From Bombus terrestris (Eukaryota > Arthropoda > Insecta > Hymenoptera > Apidae), in assembly GCF_910591885.1 (NCBI RefSeq), contig NC_063277.1, positions 8,742,001 through 8,806,000 on the forward strand: DNA of 64,000 bases. The letters run 5' to 3'. Each line of letters opens with the position of its first letter. Within the stretch, counting starts at the first letter, position 1. A program made the position numbers and the translations under genes. The notes under the pieces were generated by a model. It saw nothing but the letters and a program-made list of their open reading frames with translations. It was not told where the DNA came from and did no database searches. This document shows, piece after piece, positions 11,642 to 22,483 of this stretch.

Positions 11642-12240
11642 TACGCCGATGTAGTCGAACGTTTTCGACGTAAATCTTTTCACGCTGCATACTGTAGTTT
11701 TTACAATTTTTTTTTTTTTTTTTTTGAGACTGTAGAGATTACACAGCATACGTTTACATTCTTTTTCTATATTGTAAAACTTCGTTTTGTTATATTATAT
11801 TTTATAATCTTCGTATGGATTGTAGATTTAAATAATTAAATGCACAAAATTCCTGGAAGATCGTTTTAACTTTAGAAAACGTTCCAATAATTTTCATTTT
11901 ACAACTTTTACGAAACATCGTAGTTTGAAATCTATCGTTCATTCTACTATTTTACGATAGTGATAACAACCCATGGGCATAGATAATTTAAATATTTAAA
12001 CGCACAGAGTTCTAAAGAATTTTCTTAGAAAGGATGAGAAGGATCTACTAGATAATTTTTTCTACGATAGCCATTTGCTCCATACAATAAATACGTCTAT
12101 CTTATAGCAGCAATACCAGCAATCTTGATTTCGCGGTATATGAAAATAACTGTAAGTCACACGATACAAATTACGTGTACGGTATGCAGTTGGTTACTCT
12201 AACGCTAAAATAGTAGTCCAATTTGCGATCAAAAATCGCG
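11642..12240. other. AT-rich spacer with a poly-T run
   Basis: AT-rich sequence with no gene. A run of 19 T lies at 11707-11725, which is also the strongest feature of the overlapping lysine-rich minus-strand frame, so that frame is an artefact. Confidence 0.5.
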
Positions 12241-13140
12241 ACAATCTCTGTGTCTGATTGAGCACACCGCAGGAGGCAGCGTCGATCTGGTCCAGCGATC
12301 TATCTAATACTCCCGAGCATCGCCTGACATTCGCGGTTTTTCAGAAGTCCGGTGCTTCTCTTGGATTCCTTTTTATCCCTATAGCTCCGTAGCCATCGTC
12401 TATCTGAGGCCGTGATCGGCGACTCGATGTTGTTGGAGGCTAGTGCCGCAAACGAGGAAGATGGAAAGGCGTAGGGAGGTCGATAGATAAAAGGACGAAG
12501 GGAGAAAGAAGAAAGAAAAGAGCAGCCGCGATAGAGAAGAGGGAGGGGGAAGAGGAAGGAAAAATCCACGGCAAAATAGCGTGGCTGTTATGGCCGCGGC
12601 ACGAACTGTCACCCGTTTCCGCGTGTTTCTTACTCGCCGCGTTCCACAACTCCTTTATCCTCGGTGGCGACACGGCACTCGCTGTGTGTGCTCTTGCTGA
12701 TGCTTCTCGCTACACACTTGCTGCTTTCTTCTTCCCTCCCCTTATCTTCCACTACCGCCCTCTCGTCCACCCCTTGTCGTTTCCTCCTTTTATCTCTCTA
12801 TAGTCGTATGATGAACAACAATCGAGGCATAGTCGCATGGAATACGCCGTGGAAGCGTGTCCCATTGATCTACGAGCGAGACCACGCGCGTTCTCTCGAC
12901 CACCATCGGATACTCTTCGTGGCTGATGCTATATGCTCACGTGCATACGTGGCCGCACACCGCGTGCACGCGCGCTCCTGCGTGCAGGTGAATACAGGAA
13001 GAGGCCAGATATGAAAGCTGCGTGCCATAACGCACGCATGTTGCATCTACCTGCCTTATTACCACAACTTCCCCTCTCTCCCCGTTCAAATTTGTGCGCA
13101 ACATGTGCTTTATGATGTACTGGTTCAAAGACCGCGACCT
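12240..13140. promoter_or_regulatory. CpG-rich island with a purine-to-pyrimidine switch
   Basis: The plus strand is purine-rich from about 12450 to 12565, then CpG-rich and mixed to about 12650, then pyrimidine-rich from about 12690 to 12800. Such mirror-like strand asymmetry around a CpG-rich centre is seen at divergent promoters, but also in ordinary low-complexity DNA. Many frames on both strands are open here and merely reflect composition, for example leucine/serine-rich frames. The part at 12939-12985 carries E-box and ACGTG-type motifs, listed separately. Confidence 0.3.
12939..12985. promoter_or_regulatory. Cluster of CACGTG, ACGTG and GCGTG motifs
   Basis: Within about 45 bases there are a canonical E-box CACGTG at 12939-12944, an ACGTG just after it, and several GCGTG/GCACGC steps. 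These are the core motifs of bHLH-PAS transcription factors (clock, hypoxia, single-minded and aryl-hydrocarbon-receptor types). The motifs are seen directly; binding is inferred. A very CpG-rich stretch would generate some of them by chance. Confidence 0.25.
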
Positions 13141-14080
13141 GTTCTTTCGCGGTATTTAATCCGTTAAGGACCAAGCAATACCATAAATGTTTCAATTTCC
13201 TTATAGTTTGTAAGCTTATAGAATCTGGGTAGAAGTGATGGCGATGAAAAAGATAAGTAACCAATGCTCGGTATTCCCTCCCATGGATATAGCGTTAAAA
13301 AATGGAATTTAAGAAAATAAAGTAATAATTAGAAACGTTGGTAATGAAATGTGTTAACGCAATGTTGAACCTTGCAATTAGTGGGTTAAACGAATGTCTA
13401 GCTATGGGATTAGAAAGAAGTTGCGAAGCAGAACATAATCTCTTTATGTAAAGTAGAATTTGAGGTCGACAGTATTTGATTAAAATCTGTGTATTTAGAT
13501 GGAAGATTATAGATACAAGGAGAATCACTAGTCCCAATTATGTGATAAATTAAGATAATCCACGTTTTAGCATCTTTTAGTTAGAATGATGAATGTTAAA
13601 TTAATGTACAAGTTTAGCATTCACTCGGTAGCCTTCAAATAATTCGAATACAAGAAAAACTGAGTAAACGGATGAAAGGATTTGTGTAAAAAGGGCAATG
13701 AGACGTTGCATTCCTCGTTTTATCATTTCATCTGTTAGATTACTCGTAATCGAATTGTGGAATTACAGTTAGTAGACACAAAATCTCTAAACGGATTTTG
13801 AAACATCGTTTCAAATATCTCGAATATTCCATGGAAAACTGTTCTAAATCACGTAAATTTTAATTAAAAAGATACGAAATTAGATCTGACTTCTTTATTT
13901 TCTATCAAGATAGACCTGCTACATCCCATTTGAAACATGCCGTACGCGCTATAAGCGGAATAAGACGTTCGTAATTTTATTGACGTCGGTAAGATCAGAA
14001 GCACATATTAACATTCGTATACATTTCAGTACGTTGCGTTCAACGCGATAAGAATGAAAATCGTGTTCTAGATCAAGGCG
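13140..14080. other. AT-rich gap, nothing supported
   Basis: AT-rich DNA without a frame of coding quality, repeat or RNA-like structure that I could support. Confidence 0.4.
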
Positions 14081-14700
14081 TTAGAGCAGGAGCTGGATCC
14101 CGAACGGATGAAATCAGCTGAAATAACGAGGCACTAAAAATACTTGGATATTCTTTCACAGTTGAATGCTCGCGCGCATCTTCCCTAACACTGATAGAAT
14201 AAAACTGATACGAGCCGAGGTAGGATTCAAACTAGCCCAGAGGTTCTTCTATTATCCAGTAAACAACCTTGTTGAAAGAATGGCTAGCGGCTCGTGAAGC
14301 GACTGTTCCCCACCCTAACCTAGACCATAAGCATGGTCAACCGATTATTATCGCTTTGGTTATATTCTTCGAGTATACAGTGCATCTTCGAGACTATCGA
14401 AGGTAGCCGGAAGGTAACTCCTTAAGTCCAAAGAGAGCCTTTGGAATCCTTTCGTTTCTACTTCGGTACCGATTCGATCTCACACGGTCTATCTCTAGCT
14501 TGTTTTACTGTTGCAACGCGACAAGAACTCGTTGCCCCGTTCGGCTCGATTCGCCCTTACGTTATCTGTCTCATTTTCCTCTCAAACAGTTCACGGCCAT
14601 CTTCGGGTATCAGTGTCGGGTTCGTGAACCTTCGCTCGAGCTTGCTTTGGTACCAAAGTGAATGGAATGCGGACTAATACCGATCATCCGCCATCCATGT
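14080..14700. other. GC-richer island without a clear gene
   Basis: A CpG-containing island. The longest frame, 78 codons from 14441, begins at TTG rather than ATG and has no recognisable motif. A poly-T run at 14717-14729 marks its right edge. Confidence 0.3.
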
Positions 14701-15900
14701 TTCCTCCAATAGATAGTTTTTTTTTTTTTATTTTACGACAAACAACTGAATATCGTACAATTGGAAATTTTTATTTAATTGGAATTGGAGTTGTTCGAAT
14801 TTAAAGAACGAATAGGGAAGAGACGTTAAATTCCTATCGTTTTTTTTATTTTACAGGGAAAAAATTTTTAGCACAATTTTTCTTTTAAATCCTGATTTTA
14901 ATTTACAACAATTTAATTTATTCTATCACGTTGGCCGACCTGAAAATTTGATCCTATTAATTTTTGTTTCATTTGGAAATGACATAAAGTAAAACGCGTT
15001 CTCTGCTACTAACCGATTTCTCCAGCCATTTTTCGAGCTTCATTCCAAAATGTAAAAGTTAATTCGAAACATTGCTCTGTATGTATAATAGCTTGAATCT
15101 ATGAAATCCAAATTTTTCGGAGCTTTGACTGGAATTTAATTAATCTTCGTATGTATGTACCTTCCGAGCGATATCTGGTACGTGTTTCACTGTACATTTA
15201 ACATTAAAAATATTCATTTCCACATCATTGCAATTGCATATTAGCAATTTGTATGTTCATAATACTTATTCCTCTTTTAACCCTTTGCTCAAGCTTTTAT
15301 TTCGTTCCATTGATTGCATTAGTAATAAAATAGATTATTTTATATCAAAACATAATAGAAATAGACCACTGTTCATTAGTAGACTGCAAATTTTTATGTA
15401 AATTTATGTCTTTATAGATATAAATAAAGCAATGGGGATACTAAATAATGATTTGTTTTACCAACTAAATATAACAAGTATTTTGTGTATTTTATATACT
15501 TTTGCACATTATGTATATTCTGCACATTTTTGTGCCTTTAATAATATGAACATTCTTGTAAGTTACAAAAATGTATTACTATAGCCAAATTACAGCAGCC
15601 TTTGAATTTATCTTGTTAAATGTGGCTCAATTCCAATAAAATTTCAAATATAGAACCACAAAGTAATTATTAATATTACTCCTCGTATATTTCAAATATC
15701 ATAAGAAGGGAACAAACATCGAATATTTACAGACAAATGAAATATTCTCCCCAAATTCGCTTCTCGAAACGGACTCGTCTTTTCGAAGGAAAATGCTTCA
15801 TTTGAAAGGTAGATGTAATTTAAAGTATTTAATAATCGCCGATAAATATGACAATAGCGGGGATACCAACCTAACTGGTATCTTGTGTTGATGAAAAAGG
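14700..15900. other. AT-rich gap
   Basis: Strongly AT-rich sequence with short T and A runs and no supported gene. Confidence 0.45.
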
Positions 15901-16330
15901 AAAGAGGAAACGAACAAAAGTTGTTCTCTAGATGGGCTTTCAAAGCAGAAGGTGGGAACGATGGCAAGAGGGAGGGCGGCTCTTCTTATTGAAAGAGGAA
16001 ATAATACTCTGCTACAAGATAACCGCATTACCCCTCTGTTCCTTTGGGTTCGCTATTCGCCTCCGTCGATCCACCATCCCCTTGCTTGACACGCTGCAAG
16101 CTACGACGACGAATACTAATTTGAAAGCGGAGACCACTAACCACGCCACCCCCGGAGGAATTCCCGTGATATCGAGTTCGATTGACAAATAAAATATGTG
16201 TGACGTGGGTCGACCGGAGAAAAGTATCTTTTCGTTTTACGAGAACACGTTCCTGTCCGAGTAACGTGATACTGGCCACATTTCTCCGTCGGAATGGTTA
16301 TGATCTTCTTGGAAAATCTTTTCCCATTTT
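15900..16330. other. GC-richer island, overlapping ORFs on both strands
   Basis: An ATG frame of 86 codons on the plus strand (15932-16192) overlaps frames of 76 and 83 codons on the minus strand. The plus frame has a weak start context (T at -3) and a threonine-rich C-terminal half. None resembles a known protein, and mutual overlap argues that at most one is real. Confidence 0.2.
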
Positions 16331-18390
16331 GATGTAAACTGGTTTCGAATTGTTTCGAATGATGATACTCTTAAGAACGTTGTGATTTTTGATAAATTCA
16401 ATTTATACGTTTAATTTGAAATTATTTTTTTTTTTTATTTAGTAATAAATTGAAACAAGTTAAGAAAAGGACTAATTATAAGGAATTAATCGGATTCTAC
16501 GATATTTTCTGCGATATAGTATAATCTTGAATTGTGATTGAATTTTGAAATAAAATCGTACCATTTCTTACTATGTATAAATGAAGTTATGAAACATCGA
16601 TTCGGATATCTTCCTTCTTGCGAATATCAAAAATATTCATAAATGTATTATATATTTATATCAAATTTTTACGACTGGAATTATATTTTCTACGAGCTGA
16701 ACTTTTGAAATTATTTGCTACGAACTAAGCAGAGAAATAAAAATATTCAGAAAATATGGAGGGTAACGTCATGTAACTTTTAACGAAACGTGACGTTGAT
16801 CGTGTTTCACGTACGCGAAATCGTTATAATCTTCGCGCGAAATCCTTTACCATTTTTACGTAAGTTGGAAGGGAATGTGCACGCTACGGAACTTTTCCCA
16901 GCAGCCTTGTTATTTCTCCGATTCCTCCTATGGTATAACGTAGATCATTCCACGTTCGTGGAAAAATATGACGAAAGATTTTCTATTCTTTCTGAATGAA
17001 TATTATCGGATTCGCCCCGTGAAATAGAAAACTAATGGGATTTGCATCGAATACGACGATGTAAAATGTGGTCAAGAATAAAACTAAAGTGTGATGTAAT
17101 AAGAGGAAAGGTACAATGGAAAATTGATTCCTTTCAGTGGTGGATTTATTACGTTACCTTTATCGACTCTTTATTAGAGTGGAAGGAAACTGGAATATTT
17201 CAATAGACGACGTGGCCAATGTATACAATGAAATAACATTAAACTTATCAAATACAGAAATATTCTTCATATAAATGTGATTTGGTTGTATAAAAAAGCA
17301 ATAGGGGATAAAATAAGAAATATTTGCTACTAGAAGGTGAAAATCGGTCAGAGTAAATGTTTATAAAAAGATTTAGAAAATATTGTTGTGGCTTCAGTTA
17401 TTTAAATGTCGATAAAAATATTCTTGAATTTGATTAATATTTCATTGATGGATTTTTCTGTGAATTACTAAGATTATTAAAAATTAATCAAACGTTAACC
17501 AAGAATTAATTAAAACTCAGTGAAAAATAATTAAAAGTATCAAAGACTTTTGTTACTCTACTCTTTCGTCGTAATGACATTTCCAATATGAATACAAAAT
17601 CAACAATAAAAACAGGAGAAATAAACCCTTAAAAGCGTCAGCAATTTTGTAAACGGAAGTAATACACGGAATTGACAGTTTGTAGCAAGATCAGTCAAAC
17701 ACAGGGTTAGTTAAATGCACGCGGTGAATTCAGTGAGCTCGCAAAATTCATTTTCATGAACATGAAGCTTTATACAAAATACGTGTATTTCAGTTTTTTG
17801 ATTTATCGCTATACCAGAAACCAAGCCCTGCCCCATTCTAACATTCACCCGACCTCAATCTATATATTGTGTAACACACACTGTTGCAGGAAGTTTTGCA
17901 AAATTATTTAGTTCAAAATAGAAAACGTTTATCAGACAAACTGAGTGATAATATGCAATAACTAATAAACGTTGACTCGTAAAATTTCATTTTTATCGAT
18001 ATCAAGTTAGTTAGAAAATCCATCATAATCCGAATAGTTTTCAAGCTTGGTAAAACGAGAATCACTTTAACATTAAAGTTTCATTGAACGCGCCTTAGTT
18101 TAATAATAATGATAATGCAAATGCAAGACATGGCTTCGCAATTATGTACGTACGAGTTAGCAAGGAAGAACAAGAGTCCGTTCTAACATGCAAAATGATC
18201 ATCTTCTAAGGCTCATGATAGAATTATACTTTCCAGCTCATGTAATACCACCATGCGAAGGATCATCGAGCCGTTTCATGTGGCAAGAGGTTAAGGGGCA
18301 ACAATTTTGCCTGCGCGTTGTACCGCGGCGTATTATCGCGCTGCTATCGCGTATCCTTTTGATAAACGCGAATGGTGAATTCAGTCGTTA
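16330..18390. other. AT-rich gap
   Basis: AT-rich, gene-poor DNA with a T run at 16425-16436. An octamer-like ATGCAAAT lies near 18116. A 68-codon frame at 18188 is unremarkable. Nothing else is supported. Confidence 0.45.
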
Positions 18391-18662
18391 CTAAGAAGCT
18401 AAGATCCTGCCGGTTTGCACGCGTGTGTGTAATTTTCTTATTCCATCGTCTGTTGCTTCCTCGTTTGTCCTTTTCGCTTTTCCTCGTGGCGCGCTGTGCT
18501 TCCTTTTCGAGAAATGTTCCTGACCGTAACTACCGGCCACGATGAATCGTTATATCGTGTATCGAAATACTCTTCGATTATGGTTGCAGCCGTAGATTGA
18601 TCGGTGGCTATCTCGTGTCCTAACTAAAACGACGAAAACGAGGGAGAGAACGGGGATTTAAG

Positions 18663-18753
18663 TTGAAGGTGAACGTAACGAGGAAGAAGACGAAACTGAA
18701 GGTGAAGGTGAAGTCTCGGAGAAAGGAAGGTGAAGGTGAAGGTGAAGGTGAAG
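18663..18753 (+). repeat. GAAGGT hexanucleotide repeat in two blocks
   Basis: GAAGGT units are repeated about 2.7 times at 18698-18713 and about 4.7 times at 18726-18753, with a degenerate copy at 18663-18672. Blocks are separated by short purine-rich spacers. The repeat is in multiples of three and sits 43 bases before the ATG at 18796. On the plus strand it has no open link to that ORF, so it would be leader sequence if the ORF is transcribed. Confidence 0.7.
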
Positions 18754-18795
18754 TCAAGGACGAACGACTAAGATGAAAGCAAAAGTAGAACAAGG

Positions 18796-18984
18796 ATGGA
18801 CAACGAAGCGTTTTCCATAAGGGACATCGATCGCGGCTCGCGAATACCAAGTCACGATTCGAGAAGAGCGATTGTCTTGAATATCGAGGACAGTCTTCAG
18901 TTGCTTCGTAGCTTCAGAACGGAATTACGGAACGGATATGAGACACAGGAGCAATACGATACGCAGTTACGTTTTCATCGTTGA
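18796..18984 (+). CDS. Candidate 62-aa small protein ORF
   Basis: The ATG sits in a near-ideal animal start context (AAGG before, G after). The product begins MDNEAFSIRDIDRGSR and continues with a stretch, roughly residues 27-60, rich in Leu, Glu, Gln and Arg that reads as amphipathic helix. There is no signal peptide or membrane segment. Composition is charged and balanced, unlike the leucine/serine-rich artefact frames nearby. The frame ends at TGA without an obvious donor site inside it, so it would be a complete small protein rather than an exon. I recognise no family. It is one of the two best small-ORF candidates here, but length alone is not significant. Confidence 0.25.
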   Translation: MDNEAFSIRDIDRGSRIPSHDSRRAIVLNIEDSLQLLRSFRTELRNGYETQEQYDTQLRFHR

Positions 18985-20539
18985 GACACGTTTCGAGTAT
19001 ATAGTAAAATCCATTGTGAAAATACCAATCTTTGTTAACAAAGTCTGCACGTATCTCAGTCAATTGAGTAAAGATTTAACGCTACAGTGAAGAAGTTTGA
19101 GTATCTCTAGCGAATTCATCGCCGGCAGACCAAGATGTCTGAAGGTGTAGGTTTCTTCCTTTTTATCTCTCTGTTGCCTTCCTCGCTGAACTGTTCTTTC
19201 ATATAATCGATGTATTAATCAAGCAGGCAAAGGCTCAGGTTAAGCGAGAACATAGAGAAACGGTATCCAACTAGTTGGAAAGGGTCAAGTATATCATAAA
19301 CACCGTACGGGAGTAAGTTGATCTCGACGCGAGGGATGCTAGCTAGTTGTCGGGATAAACTACTGCGCCGATCGTCCGATGAGGCTTATCCGAAAGCATC
19401 TGTACGACAAATAATAATAAGCCTGGGTTATTAACGTGCCGCGTGCATCGTTGAAGCGAAGATCACACGAAAGATGCCGGCGATAAAGATTATTGGCTCG
19501 AGGAACGTATTATCATACTCGAAGAAGATCGTAGCCAAGCAACGATGCTGGCCGACTCTCGGTGTAGCGGAACCTATGTAGAAGAGAAGACAGTGTTGCG
19601 AGAGAAGAACAGAACTGAGCGCGCCCGCGCGCACACTCACCGAGGGGGTGAGACAAAGTGTATAGAGAGGGATCCATAATGGCGAAGCTTGGTCCATGGA
19701 TCTCGTGGTAGGGACCACGTAGAACAGCAAGAGGCACGTAGAAAGACAGCACGGACAATGAGAGAAGAAGAAAAGTGGAGAACACGTTTGAAGAAGAGAA
19801 TGGGACAGTATCGAAAGGGTGATGAGGGTGGGGGAGAAACAGGACAACGGCGGGCGCGGGCAGGTTTATAGAGAGGATTTAGATGCGAACGAACGAACGG
19901 TTCGAGGCATTGTTCGATATAAGACACGACTTCATTAAGCATTCAAGTAATGTTCAAACATTGTACATTGAATTGTACTTGCGTCCCCGTGGCCTCCTGG
20001 CCCTCTCTGTCCTTCTCTTCTCCTCGATATACAGCTACCCTCCCTTCTCCCCCGATACCGACGACTTCGGTTTTGCCCCGGCGTCTACGAACATTGTCCA
20101 CCCAGGCCAGCTATGTATTGCTAAGTGCAGGCACAGCATACAATGAGAATATCGTCCTGGTGGAACTCGTGATGCCGCAATATCGAATAATGTATAACTA
20201 TATCACCAGTCAAAGAAGGCGGAGCGAAGAGCAGGCCAGCAAACAGACGATGAAATGAAGAGAACCAGTGAAACAAGAAAGGGTTACGAGAACGGATATA
20301 AAGACGAAGAAGGCAACGTCGTTCCGTTGATACGATTCAACCATAGTGTGTCGGCAGGACCTAGATAATCCGATACATCTGGACTACGCGCACATGGAAT
20401 ACTTCACCGCATAAGCGAGACCCCTGTGGTCTCAGAGATTACCGGTTAGAGTGCCGTGATTCTTACGCTGTTTGATTCGTGGCAAACAAAAGAGCCGCCT
20501 CTTCTTGATGCCGCCGCTTTTTCTTTTTTTCGATTCGAA

Positions 20540-21720
20540 TGCTATCGACATCTTGGATATTTAACGAAATTCGTTCGTCTCTTGACTCGTTATTGATTTC
20601 CTATAGGAAGCTTTCGTGTTTATATCAGGTGAATCTTTGCGATTCTTCTTTGGTGCAATAAAATTATACTGAAATAGAAGAACTGACCGTGTGATTTGCG
20701 AGAAAAGAATGCGAGAGTAATATCTTTGGATTCGTAAGGATGAAGGGAGGTTGTAATAATGAAATTAGAAAACGATTGGTAAACGATTGACAGAGAATTC
20801 TTATGCTCTTAAACTGTACACATAATTATAACAGTATTTCTGTTTCAAAGGAGTATAGCTTTTATCATAACTTGAGCTTGCTATTAATTTGCGATTATTG
20901 ATTATAATAGTTTTGTTCAGTTTTATGGGATATAACATATTCTGGAATTTGAAAAATTTGAGGTATATAGGATCCACGAGCTTCATTCAATTTGGAATAC
21001 TGAAATTATGTAACCGATAAAAGCTATTTTACAGAAAAGGGCCGCAAGTTATTTCGAATAGTACTCTATAGATTTTATGAGGATATAAAGTTGCTTCAGG
21101 GGCCATGGTTCTTGCTACGACAGCATTTTATGTTCTACATTCTTGATAAGACGCGTACCTTTTACATTCGGCTACAGTTTCAATCCGATTGCTTGTCGGC
21201 TAGCGATCGCAAATTCGAAAGAAAATTGTATACCGAATTTACCGTGGTGCTAATAGAATTTAAGATGTCGCTATTCGCGAACAATACTAAAAATATAAAT
21301 TCTTAATAAAAGCAATATAATGTTGAAGACAATACTGAACATTCGTTTCGCTGAAAAACATAAAAAAGAAATTTGCAGCTTTTAAACTTAGAATATTTTG
21401 TTTCAAACACAAAACAATCTCATCATATTTTTGTTGAAACATATACGCGAAAATTGCCAAGTGAATTTATATAAATTGCAGCTTTTCTTTTGGTGCGTAG
21501 GCTGCATACTCGATATGCATGACTAAAATTAAACTCGCCGTTGAATTAACATTTTTTCTTCAACTATCTCACCTGTTTTTAAAAATACCATCCGATAATT
21601 TGAACGTGGAAAATTGAATATTCCCTCGCGCGACTTTACATGGCCTGTTCGTTTTCTTCGTGCGGTAATTTAACGAAATTACAGTCGAAATCCTTTCGCG
21701 CGAAATAATGCAGGACGCCA
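20540..21720. other. AT-rich gap
   Basis: AT-rich sequence; frames of 61-81 codons have no recognisable content. No repeat or RNA gene was seen. Confidence 0.4.
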
Positions 21721-21899
21721 GCCACAGGGGCTGTCTTAACAACGAAGATGTATAACGTTGCCAAGGGAAACAATGACGATGTGGTTTACTGCGGCGTACG
21801 CGGAAAATTTTCACGATCCCAGGAAGGAGATCATTCCGGCTATCAGCACAGGGTTGAACACAAGGAGAGCTTGGAACATGCCAACAGCCTAGACTCTCC

Positions 21900-21930
<31 letters not shown>

Positions 21931-22400
21931 TCTACATGCTGCCACAATGCTAACTTCAATGTAAGCCAGGTGTATTGAGTTTAAACGCGTTTTGCGTAAT
22001 TGAAGGCGCACACACCGGTATGGAAACGTTTTGCCAGGAGAAACGGTAATAATATCTGTCTTGCGAAGAATTGTGACTGCAATTTTCGACTACCCAGAGC
22101 TCGGCCATCCCCCTTTTTCCTTTCCCCTACGGAAGAGCTACGCTTTTCTGCTTTCATCCGCGCGCGAGCTCAGCCTCCGAGCACCAGCAGGTCGTCGTGC
22201 CGGAGAAAATAAAAAATATCACGCCTCCGCGAACGTAACACGAACCTTAATGGCATTGTTAACATAATTCTCGCGCACGAGCTCGCGCATAACTTACCAG
22301 CTGCGCGGGCTACGACGAATTATTTCGGGGAAGATACCCCGTGACGGCTGAAATACATCACGCGACGTAACACCTTCGAAATGCTTTTATTCTCGACTAT
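21720..22400. other. GC-richer island with a CT microsatellite
   Basis: A CpG-rich island in which several frames on both strands are open. None is recognisable. The right part, 22265-22310, is dense in GCGC and GAGCTC-type short palindromes. The CT tract is listed separately. Confidence 0.3.
21894..21933 (+). repeat. CT-rich dinucleotide microsatellite
   Basis: Forty bases of nearly uninterrupted C/T, mainly (CT)n with TTC and CCC interruptions. The complementary strand is a GA repeat that could bind GAGA-type factors. Length variation between individuals is likely. Confidence 0.8.
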
Positions 22401-22438
22401 GCCATCCTACTTATCACAGTGAGATCATGATTTAATGG

Positions 22439-22483
22439 AATTCCTGGAATTGACATTCACGTGCTCTACGAAATTCCTGGAAT
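22439..22483. repeat. Short direct repeat, period 33 bp
   Basis: AATTCCTGGAAT occurs at 22439-22450 and again at 22472-22483. Each copy is itself nearly palindromic (ATTCC..GGAAT) and could pair with itself or with the other. It may be a local duplication. Confidence 0.45.

Larger units (their letters stand above)
18390..20540. other. Largest GC/CpG island of the left half
   Basis: About 2.1 kb richer in GC than its surroundings. It contains the GGTGAA-type repeat, the 18796 small ORF, a purine-rich block at about 19690-19870, a pyrimidine-rich block at about 19978-20060 and a second purine-rich block at about 20215-20320. Minus-strand frames of 138 and 101 codons here are rich in Ser, Leu, Phe and Cys because they read across the purine-rich plus strand, so I treat them as compositional artefacts. 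Confidence 0.35.

Noticed and set aside
11540..11749. Lysine-rich minus-strand frame
   Set aside because: The lysine run is the translation of a poly-T/poly-A tract, and the frame overlaps the better plus-strand candidate.
12300..13264. Many overlapping frames on both strands, some leucine/serine-rich like signal peptides
   Set aside because: They follow from the purine and pyrimidine tracts. The most signal-like one (12664) starts at GTG and becomes unlike protein downstream.
14220..14250. Second tRNA T-arm-like sequence on the minus strand
   Set aside because: The putative T-stem has mismatches at most positions.
14305..14322. Telomere-like CCCTAACCTA
   Set aside because: It is a single degenerate occurrence with no tandem TTAGG array.
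19431..19942. 138- and 101-codon minus-strand frames rich in Ser, Leu, Phe and Cys
   Set aside because: They overlap each other and reflect the purine-rich opposite strand; there is no domain or membrane pattern beyond composition.
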